Of a stretch of DNA of 64,000 bases, positions 39,131 to 48,382 are shown piece after piece. Where the stretch lies: the NCBI RefSeq assembly GCF_005886535.1, contig NZ_PNDS01000082.1, positions 1 to 64,000 on the forward strand, read 5' to 3'. The DNA comes from Pseudoalteromonas sp. S2755 (GTDB lineage Bacteria > Pseudomonadota > Gammaproteobacteria > Enterobacterales > Alteromonadaceae). A model generated the notes under the pieces. The model made no database searches, was not told the DNA's origin, and worked only from the letters and a program-made list of their open reading frames with translations. A program made the translations under genes and the position numbers. Position 1 is the first letter of the stretch; every line of letters starts with the position of its first letter.

Positions 39131-41722
39131 ATGAGAATAAAAACGACTTTGCTTGGGGCGATAATTGCTGGGTGCTCGTTCTATACACAAGCATCTTTCA
39201 CGCAGCAGCAGTTAGCGCAGTTTGCAAGTGACACGCATTTTGAATTTGCAGTAGAAAATAACTTCAGCAACGGTGCAGAGGGTTTTAGCGGCGCTATTAT
39301 ACTGACAAATAATTCAAAAGTTGACCTACCAAAAGGGCAAAGCGATTGGCAAATCTACTTGCACTCAGTACGTCACATTTCAACGAAAACAGCTGAAGGT
39401 CTGCGCTTTGAACATATTAATGGAGACCTTCATCGTATAACTCCTACTAATTCGTTTGCTGGCTTAAAAGCCGGTGAAAAGCTCAAGCTGACTTTTGATG
39501 CTTCAGCTTGGGTTGCTGCATACAGCGATTTTATGCCGCGTGCTTTTATTGTCTCAGGTAAAAATAACCCAGTCATTTTTGCAAATACTGATACCGAAGA
39601 CATGACGCAGTTCGTTGCGCCATTTGAGCGTGAGAACCAGCTGAAAAGATACAATACACCTACCGATTACACGCAGATAGCCAACGCAGCGCTGCGTTTT
39701 GAACGTAATCAAAGTAATATTTCGGTCTCAAAAGAAGATGCGCTAAGACGAATCATTCCAAAGCCTGAGCATATCGACTTTAACCGTGGCGAAATTACCC
39801 TTAACAACAATTGGCAGATCCGCTTTGCGGGACGCTTAAAGTCAGAAGTCGCTGTTTTTCAGGAAGACTTATCAGAATATGGGTTGGATTTAAAAGCTGA
39901 AGCAAATCATGTGCCTGAAGGGAATATCCCAACGATCCGCCTTAAAGTTGCGAAAAGCCTAGGGCGCGATTATGACTACAACCAAGCCGGGTCATATACA
40001 TTAGATATTGATGATGATGTGATTGAAATTACGGGTATTGATAACGCAGGTGTGTTTTACGGTATTCAAAGCTTGCTTGCGCTATTTCCAGCTGATAGTA
40101 AAAATGAAATTACCTTGTCTCACGTAGAGATCAAAGACTCTCCGCGCTTTAGTTGGCGTGGGATGCATTACGACAATGCCCGTAACTATCATGGTAAAGA
40201 TGCGTTGTTTAAACTAATCGAACAAATGGCGCGCTATAAGTTAAATAAGTTCCACTGGCACTTTTCAGATGATGAAGGTTGGCGCCTAGAGATCCCAGGG
40301 CTCCCTGAGTTAACAGAAGTTGGTGCATTCCGATGTTTTGATTTAGAGGAGCGTGAGTGCTTACTCACTCAGTTGGGTACAGGACCTTTCAAAACGGGAA
40401 GTGGAAATGGTTATCTTTCTCGCGAGGACTTTGTCGAGTTACTTAAGTTTGCCACCGCGCGTCATATCGAGATCATTCCAGAAATAGAAAGCCCTGGCCA
40501 TGCTCGTGCTGCGATCAAATCGATGGAAGCGCGTTATCACAAATTGATGGAAGCGGGTAAAGCGCAAGAGGCCAAAGCCTACCTTCTGAGCGATATTAAT
40601 GACACTTCAAAGTATCTAACCGTGCAACTCTATACTGACAACTCTATTAATGTTTGCTTGGACTCAAGCTATGCCTTTATGGAAAAGGTGGTATATGAGC
40701 TGCAGGAAATGTATCGCGATGCTGGCACTATGCTAACGACTGTCCACTTTGGTGGTGATGAGGTTGGAAAGGGCTCATGGACTGAGTCACCTGCATGTAA
40801 TGAGTTATTTGCGGTAGCCGACAACGGGGTCGCTGGACCCAATGATTTAAAACCATACTTTACTCAAAAAGTGGCAAAATTGCTTGCCAAGCGTGGGATC
40901 ACTCCAGCCGCTTGGGAAGATGGTTTAATGTATAACACCACGACGACCTTTAAACGTGATGAATTCCCAAATCCGCAGTTTTTGGTAAATACTTGGGATA
41001 ACATTTGGGAGTGGGGAGTTGCAGACAGAGCCCATCGTTTTGCAAACAACAATTACCAAGTTATTTTGTCTCACGGTACTCATTTGTACTTTGATCACCC
41101 TTACGAAGCGCACCCTGAAGAGCGCGGCTATTATTGGGCAACGCGTTATACAGATACGAAAAAAGCATTTTCGTATATGCCAGATAATATTTATGCGAAT
41201 GCGGACTTCACGCGAAACCGTGAGCCTATCGTGAACCTAGAAGCCTTAGTTGGTCGAGAGTTACCTGCGCTTAAGAAGCCGCAAAATATCCTTGGTATGC
41301 AAGGACAAATATGGAGTGAGACCATTCGCTCGGAAGACCAAGTGTTACGATTGATTTTCCCTCGGTTGCTTTCGCTTGCAGAGCGCGCTTGGCATAAAGC
41401 AGATTGGGAAGGGCGTCGTATTCACCAAAAAGAGCTAAACAAAGACTTCTCAACCTTCGCAGCAGCCCTGTCTTTAAAAGAGATTGCAAAGTTACAGAAT
41501 GATGGCATTAAGCCAAACCTTCCGGTTCCAGGTGCTAAGGTGGTGTTGGGGAAACTTGAAGCGAATAGTGCGTTTCCTTATCTGGCAATAGAAGTGAGCT
41601 TAGACAATGGTGAATCTTGGCAGCCTTATACTGATCAGATGAGTGTCTCAGATGAAAGTAAGGTATTGTTGAGAACGCGAGCCGGAGAAAAAAATACGAG
41701 CCGTGTCACAGGGTTGAAATAA
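39131..41722 (+). CDS. beta-N-acetylhexosaminidase (chitobiase), GH20
   Basis: 863 residues. N-terminal signal: either a lipoprotein (IAGC, C15) or cleavage at TQA/SF near residue 21. Then a chitobiase carbohydrate-binding domain (about 30-180), a GH20b domain (about 205-335), the catalytic TIM barrel (about 338-760) with D543-E544 in HFGGDEVGKGSW, and a C-terminal domain with IEVSLDNGESWQPYT. Hydrolyses chitobiose and chito-oligomers to GlcNAc. The full chitobiase domain order is kept. Pairs with the downstream permease by shared operator. Confidence 0.94.
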   Translation: MRIKTTLLGAIIAGCSFYTQASFTQQQLAQFASDTHFEFAVENNFSNGAEGFSGAIILTNNSKVDLPKGQSDWQIYLHSVRHISTKTAEGLRFEHINGDLHRITPTNSFAGLKAGEKLKLTFDASAWVAAYSDFMPRAFIVSGKNNPVIFANTDTEDMTQFVAPFERENQLKRYNTPTDYTQIANAALRFERNQSNISVSKEDALRRIIPKPEHIDFNRGEITLNNNWQIRFAGRLKSEVAVFQEDLSEYGLDLKAEANHVPEGNIPTIRLKVAKSLGRDYDYNQAGSYTLDIDDDVIEITGIDNAGVFYGIQSLLALFPADSKNEITLSHVEIKDSPRFSWRGMHYDNARNYHGKDALFKLIEQMARYKLNKFHWHFSDDEGWRLEIPGLPELTEVGAFRCFDLEERECLLTQLGTGPFKTGSGNGYLSREDFVELLKFATARHIEIIPEIESPGHARAAIKSMEARYHKLMEAGKAQEAKAYLLSDINDTSKYLTVQLYTDNSINVCLDSSYAFMEKVVYELQEMYRDAGTMLTTVHFGGDEVGKGSWTESPACNELFAVADNGVAGPNDLKPYFTQKVAKLLAKRGITPAAWEDGLMYNTTTTFKRDEFPNPQFLVNTWDNIWEWGVADRAHRFANNNYQVILSHGTHLYFDHPYEAHPEERGYYWATRYTDTKKAFSYMPDNIYANADFTRNREPIVNLEALVGRELPALKKPQNILGMQGQIWSETIRSEDQVLRLIFPRLLSLAERAWHKADWEGRRIHQKELNKDFSTFAAALSLKEIAKLQNDGIKPNLPVPGAKVVLGKLEANSAFPYLAIEVSLDNGESWQPYTDQMSVSDESKVLLRTRAGEKNTSRVTGLK

Positions 41723-41744
41723 ACCCTCGTATTCAGTTTATCGC

Positions 41745-41770
41745 AAAAAAAGGGCAATGGCCCTTTTTTG
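41745..41770. terminator. terminator between chitobiase and nagP
   Basis: AGGGC (41751-41755), loop AATG, GCCCT (41760-41764), with A-run before and T-run after. nagP is thus a separate unit. Confidence 0.75.
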
Positions 41771-41826
41771 GTGATAATTTTGCTCAAATTCTAACTGGTA
41801 ATGAAATAGATTTTAACGTAAAGTTA

Positions 41827-41844
41827 AATGTCAGCGCTGTCATT
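41827..41844. promoter_or_regulatory. NagR (LacI-type) operator before nagP
   Basis: AATGTCAGCGCTGTCATT, an 18-bp palindrome with one mismatch, shares 16 of 18 bases with the site at 39031-39048. Lies 72 bp upstream of nagP. Confidence 0.75.
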
Positions 41845-41916
41845 TTTGTAAAGAAAGCAGTGAGCAAAGCAAAAAATAACAAGGCAAAAAGCCATACAAA
41901 CAATAAACGATGAGTA

Positions 41917-43212
41917 ATGTTTATGGAAGCTACCGTGTCGAATACAACAAAACGAAGTAACGCGATCCCTATGGCAATTGTCGCCGCCATGTTTTTTATT
42001 CTTGGCTTTGTGACTTGGCTTAATGGGTCGCTAATGCCATATTTGGAGCAAGTATTAAAACTAACGCCTCTCCAATCTTCATTTATTCTTTTCTCTTTTT
42101 ATATTGCTGTGACATTTACCGCAGTTCCTTCAGCTCTAGTTATCCGCAAGGTGGGGTATAAAAATGGTATGGCCATCGCGATTGCGATGATGATGTGTGC
42201 GGCGTTGCTATATATTCCAGCGGCTAAAACACAAATGTTTGCATTGTTTTTGTTTGCTCAATTTACTATGGGTATTGGGCAAACATTATTACAGACAGCT
42301 GTAAACCCTTATGTGGTGCGCATTGGGCCTGAAGAGTCAGCAGCTGTACGCGTCAGTATTATGGGTATACTGAATAAAGGTGCTGGTATTGTTGCGCCGC
42401 TTGTATTTACTGCGTTGGTGCTGAGTAACTTTACTGATATGGCAGGTAAAGAGCTGACTCAAGCTGATATCGATGCAATGGCAAACGGTCTTATCGGGCC
42501 ATATTTAGGCTTGGCTGCATTTATTGGTATTTTTGCCCTAGGTATTAAGTTTGCTCCACTACCTGAAATAGAAAAAGATGATGAGGAAGAACACGGCTCA
42601 GTGAGAGAAGCGCTATCTCACCCTAATCTAAAGCTTGGCGTGATCGCACTGTTTTTGTATGTTGCGGTTGAAGTGATTGCTGGTGATACGATTGGTTCAT
42701 TTGCGCTAGCACTGGGGGTTGAAAAATATAGTGTGATGACATCTTATACTATGGCTTGTATGGTTACGGGCTATATTTTGGGCATCATATTGATCCCGAG
42801 AGTAATATCGCAGGAGAGGGCGTTAACAGCATCAGCCGTACTTGGTGTGCTTCTCACGCTCGCAATTTCATTTGGTAGCCCAGACTCGTTTGTCATTTCA
42901 AATCTATTTGGATTATCAGCGTTGCCTGATATTCTATTGATGGTCGCTATTTTAGGTTTAGCGAATGCCATTATGTGGCCTGCTATTTGGCCGCTCGCAT
43001 TATCTGGACTTGGCAAGCTAACCAGTGTAGGCTCTGGTTTATTGGTTATGGGTATTGCCGGTGGTGCATTTGGCCCAGTGTTCTTAGGTTTAGCAAAGGG
43101 TACCTCAGGTACGGTGGAATCACAGCAAATTGCACACCTTGTAATGTTACCTTGCTATCTATTTATAATCTTCTACGCTGTGAAAGGTCATAAGATCAAA
43201 AAGAAAGCGTAG
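41917..43212 (+). CDS. nagP: N-acetylglucosamine permease NagP (MFS, FucP-like)
   Basis: 431-residue, 12-helix sugar:proton symporter of the FucP family. FFILGFVTWLNGSLMPYLEQ at helix 1 and QTAVNPYVVRIGPEESAAVR after helix 4 are family marks. ATG at 41917 or, with better spacing to GATGAG, 41923. Known: NagP replaces the PTS for GlcNAc uptake in marine Alteromonadales. Shares the operator with the GH20 gene, so it takes up the GlcNAc released by that enzyme. NagK, NagA and NagB are not in this window. Confidence 0.88.
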   Translation: MFMEATVSNTTKRSNAIPMAIVAAMFFILGFVTWLNGSLMPYLEQVLKLTPLQSSFILFSFYIAVTFTAVPSALVIRKVGYKNGMAIAIAMMMCAALLYIPAAKTQMFALFLFAQFTMGIGQTLLQTAVNPYVVRIGPEESAAVRVSIMGILNKGAGIVAPLVFTALVLSNFTDMAGKELTQADIDAMANGLIGPYLGLAAFIGIFALGIKFAPLPEIEKDDEEEHGSVREALSHPNLKLGVIALFLYVAVEVIAGDTIGSFALALGVEKYSVMTSYTMACMVTGYILGIILIPRVISQERALTASAVLGVLLTLAISFGSPDSFVISNLFGLSALPDILLMVAILGLANAIMWPAIWPLALSGLGKLTSVGSGLLVMGIAGGAFGPVFLGLAKGTSGTVESQQIAHLVMLPCYLFIIFYAVKGHKIKKKA

Positions 43213-43261
43213 CAAGAAAATGTAAAGCATTTCTATGTATGTAGAAATAATCCCGTGTGTG

Positions 43262-43289
43262 ATGCCACCTGAATAAGGTGGCATTTTTT
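43262..43289 (+). terminator. terminator after nagP
   Basis: ATGCCACCT (43262-43270), loop GAATA, AGGTGGCAT (43276-43284), then T-run. Perfect 9-bp stem. Confidence 0.9.
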
Positions 43290-43317
43290 ATGCCTAAATC
43301 ACTCCGTTCCTTTAGAA

Positions 43318-43680
43318 CCTGCTTGATGCAGGAAGCTGTTTAGCGATGTTAAATCGTTGTTACACTGAATCTGATGATTGTTGTTTGTTGTGTAGGAGCT
43401 GTTTTATGTAGCGAGTGTTTCATTCCTAAGTCGCGATATAAAATCGCTGCTACGCTGATGTCTGGTGCTTATTGTTTGGTGTTGGTCGTGTAGGAGCTAC
43501 TTTATGTAGCGAGGGTTTTATTCTTAAGTCGTGATATAAAATCGCTGCTACGCTGATGTCTGGTGCTTATTGTTTGGTGTTGGTCGTGTAGGAGCTACTT
43601 TATGTAACGAGAGTGTCATTCCTAAGTCGCGATATAAAATCGCTGCTACGCTGATGTTTGGTGTTTATTTTGTAGGAGTG
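43318..43680. repeat. 98-bp tandem REP-like repeat array
   Basis: Units begin with TGTAGGAGC at 43391, 43489 and 43587 (period 98 bp), a truncated unit begins at 43671, and a diverged one precedes them (43318-43390). Each unit holds two hairpins: GCTAC-TTTAT-GTAGC and GCGAT-ATAAA-ATCGC. The diverged copy keeps the pattern with a compensated first hairpin, CCTGC-TTGAT-GCAGG. No ORF. It fills the space between two convergent transcripts (nagP and tRNA-His), typical for REP/BIME elements. Confidence 0.85.
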
Positions 43681-43725
43681 ATGTATACGTAAAAAGATAA
43701 AATGAGAGTAAATATATAGAAAGAA

Positions 43726-43802
43726 TGGGGCGACTGATGGGACTTGAACCCACGACAACCGGAATCACAATCCAGGGCTCTACCAACTGAGCTACAGCCG
43801 CC
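43726..43802 (-). tRNA. tRNA-His (GTG)
   Basis: 77 nt with the extra G at -1 facing C73, a hallmark of tRNA-His. Acceptor stem pairs fully with one G-U. Anticodon GTG (43768-43766). T arm GTGGGTTCAAGTCCCAT and encoded CCA. Similar to E. coli tRNA-His throughout. Single tRNA, not in a cluster. Confidence 0.97.
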
Positions 43803-43838
43803 ACTAAAGACTTGAACACCTCGTGTGGTGTGGCGCGC

Positions 43839-43866
43839 ATAATACATAAGTTTTTATCAAATGCAA
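43839..43866 (-). promoter_or_regulatory. tRNA-His promoter
   Basis: Minus strand TTGCAT (43866-43861), 16-bp spacer, TATTAT (43844-43839), followed by a GC-rich discriminator GCGCGCC, as at stringently controlled stable-RNA promoters. Confidence 0.65.
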
Positions 43867-43996
43867 AGGGAAATATAGAAAAAACTTAATAAAAGTTTTT
43901 TTTCGGAGATTATTTCCGCATACAGCAAATATTCATATATCCTATGTATGATCCAGCCGATCTAATGATAAATAACTGCTTAATATAAAAAGGGGG

Positions 43997-44821
43997 ATGA
44001 GTATGGAAGCTGTTTGGAAGTGGGTTAATGAGAACTCAGATTTAATCTTACACTATGTGCTGCAAGGCGTTATAGCACTAATAATTTTCTTCGTTGGCCT
44101 AAAACTTGCCAAGCTCAGTGCTAATCTTACCGAAAAAGCGTTTGGTAAGCGCAAAGTAGATAAAGCAGTTGGCTCATTTGTTGCCAATATTGCTTATGCG
44201 ATTGTGTTTGCTGCGACATTGCTTATGGCATTGTCTCAAGTTGGTATCGAAACCACCTCATTCATCGCTATTCTAGGTGCGGCAGGTTTGGCAGTTGGTC
44301 TTGCACTACAAGGTTCACTGTCTAATTTTGCCTCTGGCGTATTGATCATCATGCTGCGTCCATTCAAGTCAGGTGACTATATTGAAGCAGGCGGTAAAGC
44401 GGGTAGCGTACAAAAGATAGAAATCTTCTCTACTGAGCTACGTACTCCTGATAACAAGGTGATTGTAATGCCAAACTCTTCTATTATGTCTGGTGCAATC
44501 GTTAACTACTCGCGTGAAAAAACACGTCGTATTGATCTTGTTATTGGTGTTGGCTATGACGCAGATCTTAGAGAAGCAAAAGCAGTATTAAAGTCTGTAC
44601 TAGATAATGAACCAAGAATTCTTAAAGAACCTGCGTACAATGTTGCGGTACTAGAGCTTGCGGATTCAAGTGTTAACTTTGTCGTTCGCCCTTGGGTTAA
44701 AACAGAAGAGTACTGGCCAACGTATTTCACACTTGTGGAAAATATTAAAATTGCGCTAGACGAAGCCGATATCACCATTCCATTCCCGCAAATGGATGTT
44801 CACCTACACAAAGATCAGTAA
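43997..44821 (+). CDS. mscS: small-conductance mechanosensitive channel MscS
   Basis: 274 residues with three transmembrane helices. The pore helix shows the Gly/Ala pattern AAGLAVGLALQGSLSNFASG (about residues 94-113), followed by the beta domain (RPFKSGDYIEAGGKAGSVQKIEIF, VMPNSSIMSGAIVNYS) and alpha/beta C-terminus. Close in size to E. coli MscS. Opens on hypo-osmotic shock to release solutes. AGGGGGATGAG precedes the ATG. Followed after 14 bp by a DUF481 gene, probably co-transcribed. Confidence 0.93.
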   Translation: MSMEAVWKWVNENSDLILHYVLQGVIALIIFFVGLKLAKLSANLTEKAFGKRKVDKAVGSFVANIAYAIVFAATLLMALSQVGIETTSFIAILGAAGLAVGLALQGSLSNFASGVLIIMLRPFKSGDYIEAGGKAGSVQKIEIFSTELRTPDNKVIVMPNSSIMSGAIVNYSREKTRRIDLVIGVGYDADLREAKAVLKSVLDNEPRILKEPAYNVAVLELADSSVNFVVRPWVKTEEYWPTYFTLVENIKIALDEADITIPFPQMDVHLHKDQ

Positions 44822-44835
44822 AAGGTTAGTTAGAA

Positions 44836-45627
44836 ATGAAATTAAAGGTTTTAACCTGTTGTATTCTTGTTGCAGCAAGCGCTAATGCAGCGGCAGAAAG
44901 CAAAGCTAAGAAGCCAAAGAAAGTTTGGGATGTAACCAGTGAAGTGGGTGCGATTATCACCAGTGGTAATACAGAAACAACAACCCTAAAAGGTGGGATC
45001 AAAGCTAAGCACAACCTAACTAACTGGAATAACGAGTACAAGTTAGACGGCTTCTACAAAGAAGACACGCGTGAAAACGATGCAGGCGTAGATGTTACAT
45101 CTCGCACTAACGAAAAATACTCAGCATCAGTTCAAGGTAACTATAAGCTAAATGAAGATAACAGCCATTTGTTCGTGTTTGGTTCCTATGTTTCAGATTA
45201 CTTTGGTGCCTACCGTAGTGAAGCGGTTATTTCAGTGGGTTACGGTCAACGTTTATTCGAAAACGACGACATGTATCTTAACGCTGAAATCGGTCCCGGT
45301 GTAAAGCGCTTTGAGCACCAAGACGATAGCACTGAACTTGACGATGACGGTGAGCTACTTGCTGGTACGTCTGAAAGCGAGTTTATCGGTGTGGGTAAAC
45401 TAGATTATCAATGGCAGATCTCAGAAAACGCACGCTTTACACAGCTTATCGCGATTGAATATGGTGATACCAACACCAAGACAACGTCTGAAACGGCGTT
45501 GCTGACCAAAATCAACGGTTCTCTACAGATGAAAGTGGCGTACAACATTATCCACAACTCTGACGTAGCAGACGATAAAGAAAATACAGACACAGAAACG
45601 TCACTTACTTTGGTTTACAGTTTCTAA
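44836..45627 (+). CDS. DUF481 outer-membrane protein
   Basis: 263 residues. Signal peptide 1-18 (cleavage near ANA/AAE), then a DUF481 beta-barrel (SGNTETTTLKGGIKAKHNLTNWNNEYKL across residues 40-70), alternating strands and terminal Phe (SLTLVYSF). Salt-induced outer-membrane proteins belong to this family; function unknown. Adjacent to mscS, which may hint at an osmotic link. Confidence 0.85.
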   Translation: MKLKVLTCCILVAASANAAAESKAKKPKKVWDVTSEVGAIITSGNTETTTLKGGIKAKHNLTNWNNEYKLDGFYKEDTRENDAGVDVTSRTNEKYSASVQGNYKLNEDNSHLFVFGSYVSDYFGAYRSEAVISVGYGQRLFENDDMYLNAEIGPGVKRFEHQDDSTELDDDGELLAGTSESEFIGVGKLDYQWQISENARFTQLIAIEYGDTNTKTTSETALLTKINGSLQMKVAYNIIHNSDVADDKENTDTETSLTLVYSF

Positions 45628-45640
45628 CAAGTATCTTTCC

Positions 45641-45663
45641 AAAGGGTACCTCAGTGCCCTTTT
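45641..45663 (+). terminator. terminator after DUF481 gene
   Basis: AAAGGGTAC (45641-45649), loop CTCA, GTGCCCTTT (45654-45662) with one G-U pair; short T-run. Confidence 0.7.
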
Positions 45664-45727
45664 AATTCTTCCAAACTTCGGTAGAATGCTCAAAGTTTAA
45701 CAAAAATCTATAATGGAAGAGATTTCA

Positions 45728-48382
45728 GTGAAGTTCTTCAGAATATTATTTCTCTCAGTTTTTATTCTTATATCGCACCAATCTGTTGCGATGACACCAA
45801 GCAAACAGCAAATTGAACAGTTTAAAAAACTCCCCAAAGCTCAGCAAGAAGCCCTTGCAAAGCGCTATGGTATCGATCTAAGCACCCTGGATAATAATAA
45901 AGGTGACAAAAAGAACGAAGAGAAGGAGCCTTCGATTCTACCACGTGACAAAAAGGGGTTACTGGAGGAGGAAGAAGAAGAGGATAAATTCAAACCAAAG
46001 TTAGAAGAACTTAAGCCTTTTGGTTATGAGCTATTTGCTGGTGAGCCTACGACTTTTATTCCCTCTGAGTTGGCTGCTATTCCTGATACTTACTTGCTTG
46101 GGATTGGAGATACAGTAAAAATCAACCTGTATGGTAAAACCAATGAAGAGCACGAAGTACAAATCGATCGCGAAGGACGTCTCGCCATTCCTAACCTAAG
46201 CCCAATTCATGTAATTGGCTTATCATTTAAGGAATTGAAAGCTCTGATCTCGAAAAAAATCTCTGAGGAAATGATCGGTGTTCAAGCTTTCGTCTCGATG
46301 GGTGAACTTAACCCAATGCGTATAATGGTAGTGGGTGAAGCCTATAAGCCTGGTAGCTATACCGTGTCTCCTCTCGCCACGGTCACACATGCTCTGTTTG
46401 TTTCAGGTGGAGTGAGTGATAATGGTTCGCTGAGAAAAATCCAAGTCAAAAGGGCTGGTAAGCTAGTTACTACCTTCGATCTCTATGACTTATTGCTATT
46501 TGGTGATAGCTCTGATGATGTAGTTTTAAAGCCTGGCGATGTTGTTTTTATTCCGCCAGCAGCTAAGAAAATAAAAGTAAAAGGTGAAGTTAACCGTCAA
46601 GCTATTTTTGAGCTTAAAGAATCAGACTCGCTTGAGAGTGTGATGGCTATGTCAGGAGGCTTCAAAGCCAATGCAAATAAATCGAAAGTAGTTGTCTCAC
46701 GCTACAACGGTGATGGAAGGCGCATCACCCTAAACTACAACTTTACTGAAAACACAAGCTACAAACCACAAAACGGTGATGAGATTTCGGTCAACGCTGC
46801 TTCAACTCGTTTCCAAGATACCGTGACTGTTGTTGGTGCGGTAACCAGCCCAGGTCATTATGAATGGCATCAGGGTAAGACACTCAAAGATATCTTCAGT
46901 GCGCCACGAGAAGATTTGCTATCCATTGCAGATTTTGGCTACTCATTGATTATTCGTGAAGTTAACTTTGAAGGCGACATCGCTATCCATCAGTTTTCTT
47001 TACAAGATATTTTTAACGGTAAAGCGGGGGATATAGAGCTCGCGTCTAACGATACAATCGTCGTATTTAGCCGCTACCAGCTTAAAGAAGAAGAAGAGCA
47101 GTTATTAGAAGACCTCGCATATAACAAAGAGCAACTGAAACTACGCGAAAACGTGAAGTTATGGGAGCAATTTGAGCGCGATGAGTTCTTAAAATATATT
47201 GGTTTGAAAGAAGATGAACTATTTGAGCTTGAAGAAGAAGTTAAATTAATCACAAGTATTGATGCACTTTTTCAAGAGCCTGAGGAAGTAGAAGAAGAAG
47301 ACTATGCGGTATTTAGTCGCCAAAAGCTACTTGCGCCAATTGTCGCTAAGCTGCAGAGGCAGGCAACGCCTAGCGAGCCTGCAAAATTGTTTGCTGTAAA
47401 CGGTCAAGTTAAGTTTCCTGGTGTTTATCCATTATCTGAAAATGCAGACTTCCAAAAAGCGGTGCAAGCTGGCGGTGGGTTTCTTGAATCGGCTTATCTC
47501 GAGCAGGTTGAGCTAACTCGTGTTGTTTATAATGATGGTAAACAGGTTGAACATATCCAACTTAACGGTTTGGACGAGTTGGCTAATCCAACTCAAATAC
47601 TGACGAGCAAAGATACTGTTAACATTTTCCCAAGACCTAATTGGCAAGAAAGACTAGAGGTTAAGGTTGTTGGTGAGGTTAAATTCCCTGGGACGTACAC
47701 CATTAAACGTGGTGAGACACTTGATAGCCTACTAGAAAGAGTTGGTGGCTTTAATCAATTTGCACATAAAGAGGCGGCAATTTTTACACGTGAATCTATC
47801 AAGCGCAAAGAAACTTCGCAAATTCAACGCCTAACTCAAGAGTTAAGACGCGATATTATTACTAATACTTTCCAAAAAAGCGCGACTGCAAATACTTCTA
47901 TGCCATATGAAGATATGGATCAAATATTAAAGGATTTATCGAAGGTTGAGGCGTTAGGACGTTTGGTTATTGACCTTGATAAACGTTCGACCCAATCTTT
48001 GCAGTTAGAAGATGGTGATGCGTTATATATCCCAGCAATGCAGGACTCTGTTAGTGTCATTGGAGAGGTTAATCTGGCTGCAACACACTTATTTGATTCA
48101 TCTAAGTCTGTTGATGACTACATTAAAGCTAGCGGCGGATTAAAGCAAAAAGCGGATGACGAGCGTATTTATATCATAAAAGCTAATGGTTCAGTTGAAT
48201 TACCTAGTTCAGGATCATGGTTTGCAGTCAGCAGCCATGGAGGCCAACTAGCGCCGGGCGACACGATAGTTGTACCTCTGGACGCTCAACATATTGATAG
48301 CTTGACACTGTGGAGTACAGCGACACAGATTATTTATCAGCTTGGTCTAGCTGCAGCATCAATTGCAACGCTTAACAAATAA
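45728..48382 (+). CDS. large SLBB-domain polysaccharide export protein (Wza/OtnA-like)
   Basis: 884 residues from a GTG at 45728, chosen because GGAAGAG lies upstream and a signal peptide (FFRILFLSVFILISHQSVA) follows; an ATG at 45713 is an alternative. Then a charged linker (LLEEEEEEDKFKPK), the polysaccharide-export domain (YLLGIGDTVKINLYGKTNEE) and several SLBB repeats (VVGEAYKPGSYTV, VKGEVNRQAIFEL, VVGAVTSPGHYEW, VNGQVKFPGVYPL, VVGEVKFPGTYTI, VIGEVNLAATHLF). No lipobox, and more than twice the length of Wza, like OtnA of Vibrio cholerae O139. Probably an outer-membrane or periplasmic export channel for surface glycan. Overlaps wzz (TAATG). Confidence 0.85.
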   Translation: MKFFRILFLSVFILISHQSVAMTPSKQQIEQFKKLPKAQQEALAKRYGIDLSTLDNNKGDKKNEEKEPSILPRDKKGLLEEEEEEDKFKPKLEELKPFGYELFAGEPTTFIPSELAAIPDTYLLGIGDTVKINLYGKTNEEHEVQIDREGRLAIPNLSPIHVIGLSFKELKALISKKISEEMIGVQAFVSMGELNPMRIMVVGEAYKPGSYTVSPLATVTHALFVSGGVSDNGSLRKIQVKRAGKLVTTFDLYDLLLFGDSSDDVVLKPGDVVFIPPAAKKIKVKGEVNRQAIFELKESDSLESVMAMSGGFKANANKSKVVVSRYNGDGRRITLNYNFTENTSYKPQNGDEISVNAASTRFQDTVTVVGAVTSPGHYEWHQGKTLKDIFSAPREDLLSIADFGYSLIIREVNFEGDIAIHQFSLQDIFNGKAGDIELASNDTIVVFSRYQLKEEEEQLLEDLAYNKEQLKLRENVKLWEQFERDEFLKYIGLKEDELFELEEEVKLITSIDALFQEPEEVEEEDYAVFSRQKLLAPIVAKLQRQATPSEPAKLFAVNGQVKFPGVYPLSENADFQKAVQAGGGFLESAYLEQVELTRVVYNDGKQVEHIQLNGLDELANPTQILTSKDTVNIFPRPNWQERLEVKVVGEVKFPGTYTIKRGETLDSLLERVGGFNQFAHKEAAIFTRESIKRKETSQIQRLTQELRRDIITNTFQKSATANTSMPYEDMDQILKDLSKVEALGRLVIDLDKRSTQSLQLEDGDALYIPAMQDSVSVIGEVNLAATHLFDSSKSVDDYIKASGGLKQKADDERIYIIKANGSVELPSSGSWFAVSSHGGQLAPGDTIVVPLDAQHIDSLTLWSTATQIIYQLGLAAASIATLNK

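Noticed and set aside
43391-43680. CRISPR array
   Set aside because: Whole 98-bp units repeat without unique spacers; no cas genes.
43879-43902. Terminator before mscS
   Set aside because: The stem is purely A/T (AAAAAACTT with AAGTTTTTT) and has no upstream gene on that strand.
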